Shown: positions 1 to 11,965, counted from the first letter of the stretch. The stretch is 64,000 nucleotides of DNA from Chamaecyparis obtusa (GCA_027943335.1 BSBK01007030.1:449001-513000); one strand, 5' to 3'. Notes: generated by a model from the sequence alone, not told the origin. Numbers and translations are program-made.

Positions 1-1274
1 ATATACCTTTTGCTTCATTTTGATACATTTACCACAAGACTCTTATGTTTTTCTGCTACTATATGGCATGCTACCAACAAAGATTTAACATGGTTTAAAT
101 GTACTTAAATATGCTATGCTTGGATAAATTACTATATTTCTTGTTCTAAAAGATATTGTTGTGTTTCAATGAGTAGAATAGATGTTTGAATATGATTGAT
201 TATGTGTGTTCTAGAAATTATTGTCATAAATATCTTATCCTAACCCTTGAAGGCATAGTGCATTGGAATAGCGAATGTTGTTTTGACCAGGTGTGGTGCA
301 TTCATTCCATGGAGTGTTCCACTCAATCTTCCTATAGCTTTTAGCAGAAGAACATTCAATACAGTGCTAGTTGAAGGGATGAGGTCGTAGTTCTAGTGAA
401 GAGAAAGGTGGCGTGTTACTTCTCTGAGAAAATCTAGGTGTAGGTGGGAAGTTGGATTTGCTGTCATGGTAGTTCTCTCCTCCACTTTGGATTTAATCTA
501 TTCAGTCTTTAAGACTTTCCTTCTTTCTAGTCAATAATGTTTCAATAAAGATCCACTCTTTTCTATGGCACAGTCAGGATTTTTTCTTTTAGATAAAGCC
601 CCGCTCCTGCATGAGCATAAGGAGGGAGGGCATTGTCAAGCTTATAGAAATAGTTTTTAGTTAGTTTCACTATGTTATAAGAATTATGTACTTTGACATT
701 CAATCAATAAAATGAAGTGTTGATATTCAGTTGAGTATAATTGTGATTTAGGATACTCATCCAAGGGGGCCCACTTGGTGAGAAATCCACAATAAAATAG
801 ATTCATACTAACTAGAATCATTTCCTACATTTCTATTATTTTAAGTGCCAAGTGTTGAACTACTCCTGTAGCCAAAGCTATAGATCAATTAATGTCTCCT
901 ACAGCCAAAGTCATAGAATAGTAGAAGTACTATGGCATAGTTTGTAAGAGTCTTCATGTCTTATTAACAGTTATACTTTTGTATTTTCTATTCCAGCACT
1001 TACTTTTCTACAAACTTCAACTTAAGCATTACTTTAGCATTCATTTCTTGCAATCATAGTATAGTTTTCCTTTAGCATTTCCTTCCTGCAGCAATGATAA
1101 ATGTGTGGCTGAATGATACTTGGTGCATATACTTTGCTGGCCCATTTCAAGTAATATGTCCCTAGTCTGAATTACTAAATGAATTTCTATAAAGAGGATA
1201 AGATTTTTGATTGGATGTCCAATCCTTGAGTTTGGAATTATACCTAGTTTCTAAGTCTTTATAGGAAGTGATCA
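1..1274 (+). repeat. 3' part of 5' LTR of Athila-like element E1
   Basis: The stretch ends in ...GATCA at 1274, directly before a primer-binding site and a gag reading frame. Its last ~170 bp resemble the reverse complement of the DNA beside the PBS of E3 (25333-25510): shared blocks include the GGATGTCCAATCCTT motif near 1214 and a CATATACTTTGC motif near 1127. It is therefore the same LTR family. The LTR start lies outside the window or cannot be recognised. No host gene is visible here. Confidence 0.6.
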
Positions 1275-1278
1275 TTTT

Positions 1279-1296
1279 TGGCACTGTTGCCAGGGA
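1279..1296 (+). other. Primer-binding site of E1
   Basis: TGGCACTGTTGCCAGGGA lies 4 bases after the LTR end. It resembles the TGGCGCCGTTGCCGGGGA-type site, complementary to a tRNA-Asp 3' end, that Athila/Tat-branch Gypsy elements use. Three substitutions relative to that form are consistent with decay. The equivalent site of E3 is at 25311-25328 on the other strand. Confidence 0.6.
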
Positions 1297-1413
1297 TGGT
1301 GCTGAACCAAGTCCTCAATAAGACATTCTTAGACTTTATTTCATTTCCATTTTTTGTTAGAATACATTACTTTTAGGAGAGCTCTGCAAATCACATCACT
1401 CCCTACTACCTGT

Positions 1414-2360
1414 ATGCATAACCGAAGAAGAGATGTCAGAGGATGATACTTGCCAAACCAATTCAATCATCCATTTGAGGAAGAGAGTTTATTTGTAGAT
1501 GCCACCATTGACCTCCTTGAAACTACATCCTCCTCATCTTCTAAAGAAGAGTAGGTTGATTCCTTTGAAGAGCAACCTGAAATTAATGCACTTGTAGACG
1601 TCTTCTCTCATCTGAGAGCCTATTTTCCTGAAAATCTAGTCAAACAAGAAAACTCATTACAATTGATCGTATACCAACCTCCTCATCATCTACCACCTCT
1701 GCGACCTATAAATCCTACCAGGATGGCTAATCCCCTACTTTTCCATTCCCTATTACTGACTAACGGGACAATAACAACCTTAAAAACATACCTTCTTTTG
1801 CCTTGCCAAAATTCTATGGTTTAGTAACAGAAGACCCAGATACGTTTCTCTTCAAGTTTGATATCTTATGTAGAAGTTATGACTGCACCACTGATGCTCA
1901 CAAGCTCAAACTCTTTCTTGTGACTCTTAAGGAGTCTGCTTTGCATTGGTTTATGGGCCTAGGATGGGATTTTGTCCATGATTGGGTAGGGATGCAGGAA
2001 GCATTCTTGACCAAGTATAAGGAGTATTGTCGGGGAACTGATATGATAGGAGAAGACCTCTTTAAAATGACTCAAAACAAGGATGAGTCATTTGAATACT
2101 ATATCTCACGGTTCATGTATAGTCTACAAAGGAATACAGAGAATGAGCTTAATGAGGAATCTTAGAAGCTACTATTTCTTAGAGGTATACAAGATGGATG
2201 CACTGAAGCTTTAGATTTGATGGCAGGAGGAGACATAACTCAATCCAATTGGGATGACATAAAGAAAATATGCCTCAAGTACTCATGAGCTAGTGGGAAG
2301 AGAGGAAGAGGATACAAACCCGCAAAGGAAGGACAAGTGGTTCAAGCACTTCCAGATTAG
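1414..2360 (+). pseudogene. gag: Gag of Athila-like element E1 (decayed)
   Basis: The probable start at 1414 (MHNRRRDVRG) matches the E3 gag start (MHRRRDHLGR). The clearest segment, 1803-2165, begins MPKFYGLVTEDPDTFLFKFD and carries the retrotransposon gag core: ...LHWFMGL..., ...AFLTKYKEYCRG..., ...MTQNKDESFEYYISRF. Gag is the capsid protein of the element's virus-like particle. The frame is broken by TAG codons (for example near 1550 and at 2163) and by a shift near 1760 that disrupts the segment homologous to E3's PTFPFPIPD. It is not functional. The family call rests on E3 homology and the PBS. Confidence 0.75.
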
Positions 2361-2389
2361 AGATAACTCATCTCTTATTTGACTTCAAG

Positions 2390-3340
2390 TAGGATATCAT
2401 CAACAATATGGCCACATAGCTAGATACTTTACAGGCCAAGAAGAAGCATGAGGAAGCAGAGGCTATATTAGTAGAATTCTACCCACACTATCGGCAGAAG
2501 AAGAGAGATTGCTGGTGTAAACTGGTTGCAAATATGGAGGCCACCTAGAGGCCAACTAACTACAAGCTAGTTGAACTAGTGGATGAATAGCTATTCTTTG
2601 TTGCTCAAAGACATCCATGGGCACAAAGACAAGGTATGCCTTAGGACCCACTTACATTTAGTAATCCATTTTATAACAATCAATGGCAACCTTCTATGAA
2701 TTATCAAAATCCTCCTTGGAACAACTATCAGAATCAATGGCAAAATTACCCTAGTCCACAATGGCAGAATCCACAAGGGAATTGGCAACAACCCCAAGGG
2801 GCATGGCAACCACTGTAGGGTAATTAGCAACAGAATCCTCAGTGGAAAGGAAACCAACAATGGCCACCTCAGTCCCAAGGATATCTGAATCCACATCTTC
2901 AAGCACCGCAATAGCAAGCACTCTTACCACCACCTGCTGCTAATACCCAACCTCCAAAACCAACCCAATTGCCTATGCAACCACAACCAAACCAAAACAA
3001 TAGGCCTCCCACACCTTAGCAAACTATGTACACTACTAATCAAATGCAATATCCTACCTATGCAATCACCCTTGATGATATACACCTACAGTCTGGGACT
3101 ACTATTCTTGCCCCTGAGCATCCAATCATAACTAAAGTGTCCCAAGAGGAGCCTATACAAACAAAAAATATTATCCCGCTTCCAGTGACACAGCCTGTTG
3201 CTGATCAAAGCCACCCTAATGGACCACCTTTTCCACAAAGGTTGCAACCAACTAGTCCTAAGCCTACCAAGGAAATTGAATTTAACATCCTTGATCAATT
3301 AAAGAATGTCAATGTCCAAATACCTTTATTTTGAGCAATT
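2390..3340 (+). pseudogene. Gag C-terminal Q/N/P-rich region of E1 with remnant Cys motif
   Basis: One frame reads through a remnant Cys/His stretch (YRQKKRDCWCK near 2495-2520; E3 has CPHCRERKRNCKC). A long Gln/Asn/Trp-rich stretch follows, with repeats such as NYQNPPWNNYQNQWQNYP (about 2700-2750), then a Pro-rich linker. Many glutamine positions have become TAG or TAA (near 2587, 2641, 2816, 2824, 2911, 3017). Composition matches the nucleocapsid tail of this family. The minus-strand open frames here are shadows. Confidence 0.6.
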
Positions 3341-3421
3341 AAGGATGTACCCACCTACAAAAAATCCATAAAAGAAGCCTTCTTTAAGAAGCCTGGTCAT
3401 AAGAAAAGGGATCATTAGACA

Positions 3422-4290
3422 GTGCATGTGTTAGGAAAGCTCACTGACATTATGTTACGAAAGCTTACCATCCCAAAATATTCCAACCCAGGGAGCCCTA
3501 TTGTTGAATTCATTATTCATGGGACCACCATTAACAAGGTATTGATAGATATTGGAGTAGCTATAAATGTAATGACCAGGGATATAATGCAACAACTTGG
3601 CATATACAACCTCTGAACCACTCCTACTATCTTGCAGCTCGCAGACAGTTCAACTATAAAACCTGATGGAATGATTGAAGATATAGTTGTTGACCTTGCA
3701 ACATGGTCATACCCAGTAGATTTCATGATCTTGTCACCAAAGGATACTTTAGGAGGATATCCTATTATACTAGGTAGGCCTTGGCTAGCAACTATTGATG
3801 CTCACATTGGTTGTTTCTCAGGGCATATGACCATTTCTGATGGCCAACATACAAAAACTCTTTTCCTATATCCTCTTGCTCAACCCCAAATGGACTTAGC
3901 GTCACCAATCTGGCTTGACATAGGAGAAGAAGCTAAGGTTATCAACTTAGTGTCAAAATTGATGATGACAAAAAGGGACCCCTTTCTGCAGCTTCAGGAT
4001 GAAGACAAGGTAATCACCAATATCCTACAAAATTAGTATGGATCAAGCCCAGATTCATTGGGATGTTCTTCCAACAACTGCTCTCTGCAAGTTTTAAACC
4101 CAGATTGCCAATGGCCTTCTCCTACAGCCAAAGAGCTCTATCACCAATTGCTTCCCGATGAGATACAAGTACCCTCATTTACAGACACATCTATGATAGA
4201 GTTAACTAAGTAAATAGAGGTCTCTCATAACCGTTACCTGAACATCAATGGTAAATTAACCACTCAGCAGCAAACATCTATGACTGAAAC
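3422..4290 (+). pseudogene. Retropepsin-like protease and linker of E1
   Basis: The active-site segment is VLIDIGVAINVM (about 3538-3573), where E3 has VDLGASINVM; Athila proteases typically have DLGAS. LGRPWLATIDAH (about 3769-3804) is the conserved second protease motif. After a stop at 3614-3616 the frame continues as LQLADSSTIKPDGMIEDIVV. The linker to RT is also recognisable in E2 (16547-16768, minus). The aspartic protease would process Gag-Pol. Stop codons inside the domain make this copy dead. Confidence 0.75.
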
Positions 4291-4329
4291 ACTAAAGGCT
4301 CATACTAGATAATTTTCTTGAGATTATTC

Positions 4330-4802
4330 TGACATGAAAGGTTTGGATCCAAAAATATGCACTCATAGGATCTATCTAAAAGAAGATAAACCTCCAGTAA
4401 GGCGGTTCTAGAGGTGAGTGAATCTAGCATTACGAGAAATTGTTAAAACAAAATTGCAAAAAATCCTCAACACTGGATTCATTTACCCCATATCCGACAG
4501 TTAGTGGGTTTCTCCATTAGTGATTGTGCCAAAAAAAGGGGGGAAAATGGCATGTGTGTGTGGACTATAGGGAACTCAATAATGCAACCAAAAAGGACCA
4601 TTTCCCTCTTCCATTCATTGACCAAGTATTAGACTCTTTAGCAGGAAAAAAGTATTTTTCCTTCCTAGATGGGTATAGTGGGTACAATCATATCTAAATC
4701 TTTCATGAAGATCAGGAGATGACAACTTTCACTTGCTCTTGGGGAACATTTTCCTATTTTGTTCTTCCATTTGGTCTTTGTAATGCTCCAACAACCTTTC
4801 AA
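4330..4802 (+). pseudogene. N-terminal reverse transcriptase of E1, truncated
   Basis: Recognisable RT pieces run in order: LREIVKTKLQKILNTGF, WVSPLVIVPKKGGK, and about 4742-4800 ending FGLCNAPTTFQ. Stops include TGA in the R-stop-VNLAL motif near 4414 and TAG in DS-stop-WVSP near 4502. The homology to E2 ends at 4802, before the catalytic YxDD motif. What follows belongs to E2 on the other strand, so E1 lacks the rest of RT, RNase H, integrase and the 3' LTR. Confidence 0.8.
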
Positions 4803-4803
4803 T

Positions 4804-4995
4804 TCACAACCCTTTCACATATGCTATGCCATTGCTGAATGTACACAAGAATTCCACCACAATAGCTTCATCATGACCATTTAATCTGATAAAATAGCTT
4901 ATCCAACCCACACGATTGAATTCCTGAACACTCACTTGATCTTGTAGCAATGACGTATGACTAGCTAGTTCAGACCAAATAGGCGGCCCACCCAT
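4804..4995 (-). pseudogene. Possible additional ORF 3' of integrase in E2 (fragment)
   Basis: A 63-aa frame starts MGGPPIWSELASHTSLLQDQ and includes VGWISYFIRLNGHDEAIVVE. The pattern W-x2-F/Y-F-x2-L-N-G-x6-E-F-x-x-x-F resembles, from memory, a domain of uncharacterised retrotransposon-associated plant proteins. It lies downstream of the E2 integrase in the same orientation, where Athila elements carry a third (env-like) ORF. The frame is cut at the E1 junction. The family assignment is tentative. Confidence 0.35.
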
Positions 4996-5615
4996 ACTTA
5001 AATTTCTACAACTCTTGCTCTTAGCTCAATATTTCACAATTCCTCCTAATTTCCAAAAATTCCTACTCTGTTCTAACTCAGGGTTTCTTTGTTATGGCTA
5101 AGTAGGAATGGAAGTGGAAATATCAAATAATATCGTAGCCAGCTTTGGTTTTTAGGGGTTTTTTAAAGAAGCCGAAATATAAGGCTGGTGGAATAATGAT
5201 TACACTCAGAGATTGTGTGCTATTAATGACAATTAAATCAAAATCTTGGCAAAATTTTTCATCTCATATCATCATACTGCTCCCTAGGGAAAGGATGCAA
5301 GTGTCCTCACATGCGTGGTTAAAAAGTACAGCAATGCTTGAATATAACTGCTAAATTAAATGAAGCATAAAAGATAATTATGTTTAAACAAGTACAAAGT
5401 ATATGAAAGAATAGGTGAGTGCATACCTGATGTGAAAGCACCATAAATGTCAAAATCCAAAAATATTTGATGACGTGTATCATACAAAGAGAAGTACGGG
5501 GTGAAAAATATGTGACGGATGAATGAGTGGTGAAGAAAAAGGTGATGGGATGAAGTATTTATTATGAAAGAGAATATTTTCATGGGAAACGAAAATTTTA
5601 TTATGGCTACAGTCA
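4996..5615. other. Non-coding stretch between E2 integrase and possible extra ORF
   Basis: No supported coding frame. Open frames here (5145-5354 plus, 5356-5616 minus) have no recognisable motif. The position is equivalent to the spacer downstream of Athila integrase. I see no polypurine tract or LTR boundary. Confidence 0.4.
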
Positions 5616-6860
5616 TGCAGAATTAATGTGATGATTGGATGGTTGGTTTGGTAGTAGGAGAATCACCCACATGAGGAGGTCCATCTTCCTTTTGAATGTC
5701 TTTAGCTGGAGGAGGTCTGAAATGTGTGGTGGATTCAATGGTTGTAGGATCATTAGTAGCAGCAGTAGGTTTAGCGTTGGCAGGAGAAATCTCAAATTGT
5801 CATAGGAACTCAGCTTTTGTTTGTGGTTTATGATATAGACGGAGTATGTGCCCATTCACCAATAATTTGAAATGTACTAGGGCAATGGTTGATAGCTGAA
5901 CTGCACCATTAGCATAGATATTTTCTATTTCATAGGGACCTAGACATCAAGTAGTGAGCTTACCTTGGTTTTCTTGATAGCGAGAATCATACAGGAGGGC
6001 CCACTCACCAGGAGTGAATCATTTTTTCAAGATGTGGGAATCATGCCACCATTTTTGTTGGACCTAGATCATCTTTGTGTGTTGTAAGGTGGCTTTTCAC
6101 ATTTCATCTAGCCGGTTGAGCTACAGGATCCTATCACGTTGTGCTATTGGAAGATCAATGTTAAACTGTAATGTTGTTCTCAATCTTTAATGCTCAAACT
6201 CTATCGACATTACAATATGTTTTCCATAAACCAGCTCAAATGGTGTAAAACTAGTTGTGGTTTTCCAGGTTGTCCCATATGCATAGATTGCTTCTTGTAA
6301 CCTTGTGCTCTAGTCTTTCTTATGTAGCTACACGGTTTTGGTTAAAATGGCCTCTATTTCCCTATTTATAACCTCAACTTTTCCATTCACCTATGGATGG
6401 TATGGACTTGATGTCCTATGGAAAATTTTATATTCATTCATAAGTGTAGTAATCAGTGTGGAAGTGAATTGAGCACCCAGCTCTGTAACTAGCTCTCTTG
6501 GAACACCATACCATGTGAAGATCTCCTCATACAGAAAATCAGCAACCTTGTTATCTCAAGCATGTTTCATAGCACAGACTTCCACCCATTTAGTTATATA
6601 GTTAGTACATACAAGGATGTAGGAGTTTTCATTGGAAGATGGAGTAATGGGACCTACAAAATCTAATCCTCATTTATCAAATGGAGTTACTACCACCTAT
6701 GGAAAGAGAGGCATTTCATAAGATTTTGTTGGTCATCCCATCCTTTGGCATCGGTCACATTTCCCTGTATAGCTGATAGCATCTCTATGATGGTTGGCCA
6801 ATAATATCATGTGTTCAGTATCTTCAGCATTGTTCTTTTAGCTACAAAATACCCTCCACA
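5616..6860 (-). pseudogene. Integrase of E2 (decayed)
   Basis: Read from 6860 downward, one broken frame gives the integrase parts: a CDRCQRMG zinc-binding remnant near 6750, VVVTPFDK near 6690, [20 protein letters not shown] (about 6650-6600), then WYGVPRELVTELGAQFTS (second Asp changed or lost) and SSPYHP-stop-VNGKVEVINRE (catalytic Glu region) near 6380. A C-terminal segment ends around 5620. Counterparts in E3 lie at 19770-20890. Many CAG-to-TAG changes break the frame. Confidence 0.7.
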
Positions 6861-7099
6861 AGGCTCCTTATGACATGCATGAAGAATGTCATAGGTTTCA
6901 TCCTCCTTAACACACCTTCTTAATATTTGATATGGCCCATTATAGAATAGACAATCAGCAATCCATGAAAAATTGAAAGTTTTTTCTATGAGGAGCCTCT
7001 TTTATTTTGGTGAGAAATAGGGAGGTACCTTTTGAGAGACCAAGTAATTGGAAATATTGGCATACCAAGGAGTTTTGGCTAAAATAGAGAAGAGGTGAT

Positions 7100-7660
7100 C
7101 ATCAGAAAAGTTGTCATCATTTAGCTGGGGTTCATCCTTGTTCTATAGTCATGAGAGAAAATCTGCAACCATGTTGGATTCTCCTAGTTTATCCACTATG
7201 GTGATATCATTATTGCAACAATAGAAGCCATCTAGCCAATCGGCTTGTGATTGCAAGCTTATTAGCAAGGTATTTAATGGTTGCATGATCTATGTGCACA
7301 TAGATCTGATACCCTATAATGTAATGGAAAAATTTATTGAGGGCATAAATGACTACCAGAAGCTCCTTTTATGTGACCGTATAATTCAATTCATCTCCTT
7401 GAAGATTCTTGCTGATGAATTATATAGCATGCTCTATTGGATACTCTTTTTGGCCAAGCACAACTCCTATGACATGATTTGAGGCATCAGTATGTATATG
7501 GAATGGAAGTTCCCAATTTGGTCCTTGTAAGACTAGGGCTATTGTAAGGACTACCTTAAGCTGCAGGAAGGTTTCTTCACAAGTTGGGGTCCAGTTAAAT
7601 TCTAAATCTTTAGTAAGCAGAGTGTAAAGGGGACTAGCCATTTTACTGAAATCCTTTATG
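7100..7660 (-). pseudogene. RNase H domain of E2
   Basis: The segment 7641-7420 reads MASPLYTLLTKDLEFNWTPT, then LPFHIHTDASNHVIGVVLGQ. This is the RNase H N-terminal block with its catalytic Asp (TDAS). Further down, HIDHATIKYL-like and LDKLGESNMVADFLS-like traces (about 7290-7150) match E3 positions. RNase H removes the RNA template during reverse transcription. Stops interrupt the frame, for example at 7417. Confidence 0.7.
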
Positions 7661-7668
7661 AACCTTCT

Positions 7669-8111
7669 TTAATAGCCTACATGTCCATGAAAACTTTGGA
7701 CATCTTTTTTCTTGGTTGGTGTGCGAAGGTTTTGAATGATCTCAATTTTGGTCAGATCCAAATGTATTCCTATTGTAGATATATAGTGGCCAAGTACTAT
7801 CCCTTCTTGCATCATCATGAAGCATTTCTCGCTATTGAGGGATACATTATGTTCTTCACACCTTTTTAGGACCTTGTATAGGTTGCTTAAGGCTTCCTCA
7901 TAAGTTTCACCATAGGTTGTGAAATCATCCATATAGATCTCCATACAGTCATGAGAGATGTTAGCAAAAATGTTGACGACTACTCTTTGAAAGGTTGCTG
8001 GAGCATTACAAAGACCAAATGGAAGAACAGAATAGGAAAAAGTTCCCCAAGGGCAAGTGAAAGTTGTCTTCTCCTAATCTTTAGGAAAGATTCAGATCTG
8101 ATTGTACCCAC
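7669..8111 (-). pseudogene. C-terminal RT of E2, with catalytic YMDD
   Basis: The frame 7944-7669 starts MEIYMDDFTTYGETYEEALS and contains the polymerase catalytic motif Y-M-D-D, then NVSLNSEKCFMMMQEGIVLG and HYISTIGIHLD. Upstream (8040-7950) is FGLCNAPATFQRVV. The first half of RT lies at 16137-16500, because the 8-kb element inserted between them. Position 8111 is the last base of the CCCAC target duplication. Confidence 0.8.
8107..8111. other. Target site duplication CCCAC, left copy
   Basis: CCCAC immediately precedes the LTR start TGTATC at 8112. The identical CCCAC follows the LTR end at 16137-16141. A 5-bp duplication is the normal product of Gypsy-type integration. Confidence 0.9.
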
Positions 8112-9775
8112 TGTATCATCTTAAAATGGAAGCACTTCCATGATAAGAGCATTTAGCCCTCTGAGTAAGTTGTCTGGGGTCATGTTAAGCACCTTGATCA
8201 GGTATTTGCATTTATTTGGCTTTCTCCCCACTTTCCACTTCTTTCCTGCACTTGATTTCTTCATTATAGGTGAAATTAGGGATAGGATCTCAAGGATTCT
8301 CCTGAATTTCCCTCTTTCATGGCTCCATTTTCTAGGTAGGACATAGAAATAGGTCCTCCTAGCCTTCATCATAGTTATCATAGGATTTTATGCTTATCCC
8401 TAGCATTCTATCCCTGTCTGATATCATTTCTAGGTCTCTGGGCATCCCTGAGACCTCCTATCCTGGTACTGACTGAATCTGGGCCTAGGGTCAAATTCAA
8501 GGTTGATCTTGACTAGGTCAGGATTGAGGTCATACCTGACTAGGTTAGTCCCAACCTTGATTTTTCCCCCTTCCTTCAAATTCCTAGAATCCTTGATTTT
8601 TGGGCATCAAGCTTTCGGGATATTTGTTTTCCTGCCTCCGGGTTGGCATTGTCAGGTTTCAGGATGGTAAATCCTCTAATTGCATTTAATATAGGTATAT
8701 TTTCTAAAGGTTAGGACCTAATTGGGATTTAATTCTCCAAGGTGGCCCCTCTAAAGGATTGTGCCCTAGTTCACTATAAAAGGAGGTCTTCCTCTCTCAT
8801 TTTGATCATCAAGTTTTGTGAGAAGATATCCACAATCAAGAAAGTCTTCAAGCATTCAAGAAAGTCTTCAACCATTCAAGTGTTCAAGCATCCATCCATC
8901 AAGGAGATCCATTGTTAGCTATTGAAGGATTTAATCTCTTTGGAGCCCCCTTTGATGATCCATCCTTCTACATTCATTCAAGCCTTCTCATATGCAAAGA
9001 TCAAGTCAAGATTGGTGTTGAAGATCAAATGACATTGATTGGAGACATCCTACATTCATTCTACATCCATTGAAGCATTTCTACTTGTGGATTTGAGGAT
9101 TCGAATCCTCTACAAGGACTTCAACATAAGCGAGGTGATTTGTTTCAATTACTTTGTTTATGCACACTATATTTCAATTCAATTTCAAAGTTAATTCCTA
9201 AATTGGGGTTTGACCAAGGCAAACCCCCCATACAACAAAAACCCCCATTTTCTTGTAGGTACAGGTGCAGGATTTCAGATCTAAGAGAGAATTTGGATAC
9301 CCTTTTTGGTGAACATTCGAGATCTATGAATAGAATTAGAATCACCCTTCAAATAAAGAATGTAGTATTTGCCCTTTTATGAGGGTCAAAGTTGACCTGA
9401 GCTCATCTTGGAGAAAGATTTTTGGGTTTTCTCTATCTTGGCATTTCCAGTCCAGAACAAGTTGTAGAATTGCTGAAAGTACATACAGACATCAAAAATT
9501 GACATTTCCCAGAGCTGCCCTAATTTGAGGTTAGTATTTTTATTTCAATTATTTCAAATTTCAAGCATAATTCCTTTATAGGGAAACATTGGATTCTCTC
9601 TCTCTTTCATATTCTTTATAGATTGTTTCGATTGTGCATTAACCTCTTGGTTGATCAAATTAGATCTCTATTTTGGGAATTTGGATTTGGGAATAGATCT
9701 CATATTTCCCCACACATATATCTATCCACTCTCTCACATATTTGAATAGAGGTGAATCCATTTTACTTCTATTCA
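8112..9775 (+). repeat. 5' LTR of TR-GAG-like element
   Basis: 1,664 bp, starting TGTATC and ending TTCTATTCA. It contains a TATA box (8775-8783, TATAAAAGG), so transcription probably starts ~30 bp downstream, just before the short repeats of AAGAAAGTCTTCAAGCATTC type (about 8835-8880). It is 47 bp shorter than the 3' LTR because of two tandem-unit differences. The small open frames inside it are not genes. Confidence 0.9.
8775..8783 (+). promoter_or_regulatory. LTR TATA box
   Basis: TATAAAAGG in the U3 end of the 5' LTR, conserved in the 3' LTR at 15115. It would be the element's RNA polymerase II core promoter. Confidence 0.6.
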
Positions 9776-9778
9776 TTT

Positions 9779-9791
9779 TGGTGAACCCGAC
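9779..9791 (+). other. Primer-binding-site-like sequence of TR-GAG element
   Basis: TGGTGAACCCGAC begins 3 bases after the 5' LTR end. The leading TGG pairs with a tRNA CCA tail. I cannot assign the tRNA: it is neither the initiator-Met site (TGGTATCAGAGC) nor the Asp-type site used by E1. Confidence 0.5.
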
Positions 9792-9982
9792 TAGCTTAAT
9801 CTCTTTCTTTTTTGGTGTTAGATTCCTCTCTCTTCTTATTGTGAAATTGGATGCCTTATTGTGCTATCCTTTTATCTTGTTAGTATTAGATTTTTCCTTT
9901 GTGTTAGATCTTTCATGCTAATTAGATTTCATATTCATGCTTTATATGTTCTTAGTTTAGTTCATTTACATTACATTGGTTT

Positions 9983-11912
9983 ATGAGCTTTACTACCACT
10001 AGTCCTACTTATAACATTTCGGTTAGAAGAAGTCATAGACTCATGGGTGCCTTTGATCCTAAATATTCCTCTCCTTTCCTTAGGATCCCAGATGATAACT
10101 TGATTCTTCATGATTCCAATCCCACTATGGAGAAAAACTCTTCTCACTCATCTCATGATGAGGATGATGCTTTAAGAGTTCCTCCTGAACAAGTCCAAAA
10201 ACTTTCCACTGAACTTGATAAAATGGGTAATTGGCTTATTCAAGAGAACCATAATCAAGACTCCATTCAATCTATAGGGGCTCTTAATAAATTTCTCCAT
10301 GATACTAATCAAGGTGTTAACCTCTTGCATGGTATTACTCACCTTGTGCATTCAAATGTTAAACCTTTAGTTCAAGAAGCTCAAGATTTAGGGTTGATTC
10401 CTCCTATCACTGGTGTTGAACCTGCTTCTAATCCTTTACCTAGTATTCCTACCTATACTCCTTCTTTGGTGACTATGACGGTTCCCTTTGTTCCTATGAG
10501 TGTTCCTCCTATGTCCCTTCCTACATAACAACCTTCATATCATAATGTTCCTTTTACTTATTCCAATTTGCTTCCAATTGCAGTTCCTAGTGTTCCTCCA
10601 GTTGTGTCTTCTATTCCTATAGCTTCTTACACTTTACCTAGTGTGTCTAATGTTGCTACTCCTCCTATTTCCTCTAATGATTCAAAAATCATCAATTTGG
10701 CTCAGACTATGTCATCCTTACAACAACAACTTTCTTCCTTAACTCAAAACAAGTTTAGTATTCCTACATGTGACATGGGAAGTCCCTTGTCCCAAGACAT
10801 TATTCATACTCCTGTTCCTCAACAAGGTGAGATGCCTCATCTTGAGAATTATAACTGAAAAGGAGATCATGTTCATCATGTTAAAACATTTCAAATCCTT
10901 TGTAGTGATTATGCTCACAACCATAGGATTTTAGCCAAACTATTTGCTAGAACCTTCTATGACAAGGCCTTACAATGTTATTTTTCCTTGCCTCCTTATT
11001 CTATTGATTCCTTTTTGCAACTTGATAATGCCTTTATTCAACAATTTCAAAACAACATTGGCTCGCAAATGTCTTTGACTGATTTGATGCATTGTAAACA
11101 AAGTGCTAAACAAAAATTGACTGAATTTATTGGTAGATTTAAGCATTTGTATGCTCAAATTTCCTATCTTGTTCCTGATATGGATATTCAATGTATGTTT
11201 ATTTCAAATTTGCAAAAGGATATTAGAGATAATATTCTACTTACTGAATTTACCTCTTTTCAACAACTTTGTGCAGTGCTTCATCATTATCAATTACAAG
11301 TGAGTCAATTTGAGAGAAACACTCAAATGGCTCATGTTCCAGTTGATAAGAGTGATGTTGCTCCTAATCCAAAAAAATTAAAAAAATTCAACAACTATGT
11401 CAAGATAAACAAACAAATGAATGCAGTTGTTGATCAAGTTGTTGTTGCATCTCACAATGCCACTTCTTCATCCACTACTTTTCGATTAAATTATATGTTT
11501 ACTCCTTTTTCTGAATCTTTACATGCTATTATGAATAGGTTGTTAACTACTAATATGATTACTTTACCTCCTATTCGAACCTCTTTTACCTGTCATGATT
11601 GCCTCTAAATCTTTTGATCAAAATTCTTTTTGTCAATATCATTGTCAAAATGGTCATGATACTAAGAAATGTTATTCTTTAAAACGTAAGGTTCAAGACT
11701 TAATTGACTCTAATGCCTTATCTATCAATAATCTTGATGGTTTTGGGAACAAATTTGTCTCTTCTCCTAATCAAAACTTTCAAATCTATACGAATCCTTT
11801 ACCTGCGCATGATACTAATACCATCCCTCAGCCATCTGCTATGGAAATTTTGTATGACTCAAAGATGGATGATCTCAATCATGTTGTTAATCAAGTGGAG
11901 CATGTTGGTTAA
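9983..11912 (+). pseudogene. gag: Gag of TR-GAG-like element
   Basis: A single frame runs from ATG 9983 to about 11608 with stops at 10526 (TAA) and 10856 (TGA, from a Trp codon in N-W-KGDH), then a +1 shift into 11595-11912. Early residues include a Ser/Thr/Pro-rich N-terminus and PEQVQKLSTELDKMGNWL. The capsid core is clear at 10890-11330: AKLFARTFYDKALQ, FLQLDNAFIQQFQNN, TEFIGRFKHLYAQISYLVPD. It ends in a zinc-knuckle-like CQYHCQNGHDTKKCY (about 11631-11675), the form seen in Tat/Ogre-branch Gypsy Gag. Gag would form the particle. Confidence 0.8.
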
Positions 11913-11924
11913 TCTATATCTCCA

Positions 11925-11965
11925 CCTCAACCTCAACCTTAACCTCAACCTTAGATTCAATTTCA
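11925..11965 (+). repeat. Pro-Gln hexanucleotide repeat
   Basis: Short tandem CCTCAA/CCTTAA units code for alternating Pro-Gln with some Gln codons turned into TAA. The repeat separates the zinc knuckle from the protease-like region. Confidence 0.6.

Noticed and set aside
2591..2933. Two minus-strand frames of 60-108 aa
   Set aside because: They lie antisense to the Q/N-rich Gag tail of E1, whose composition removes stops on the other strand.
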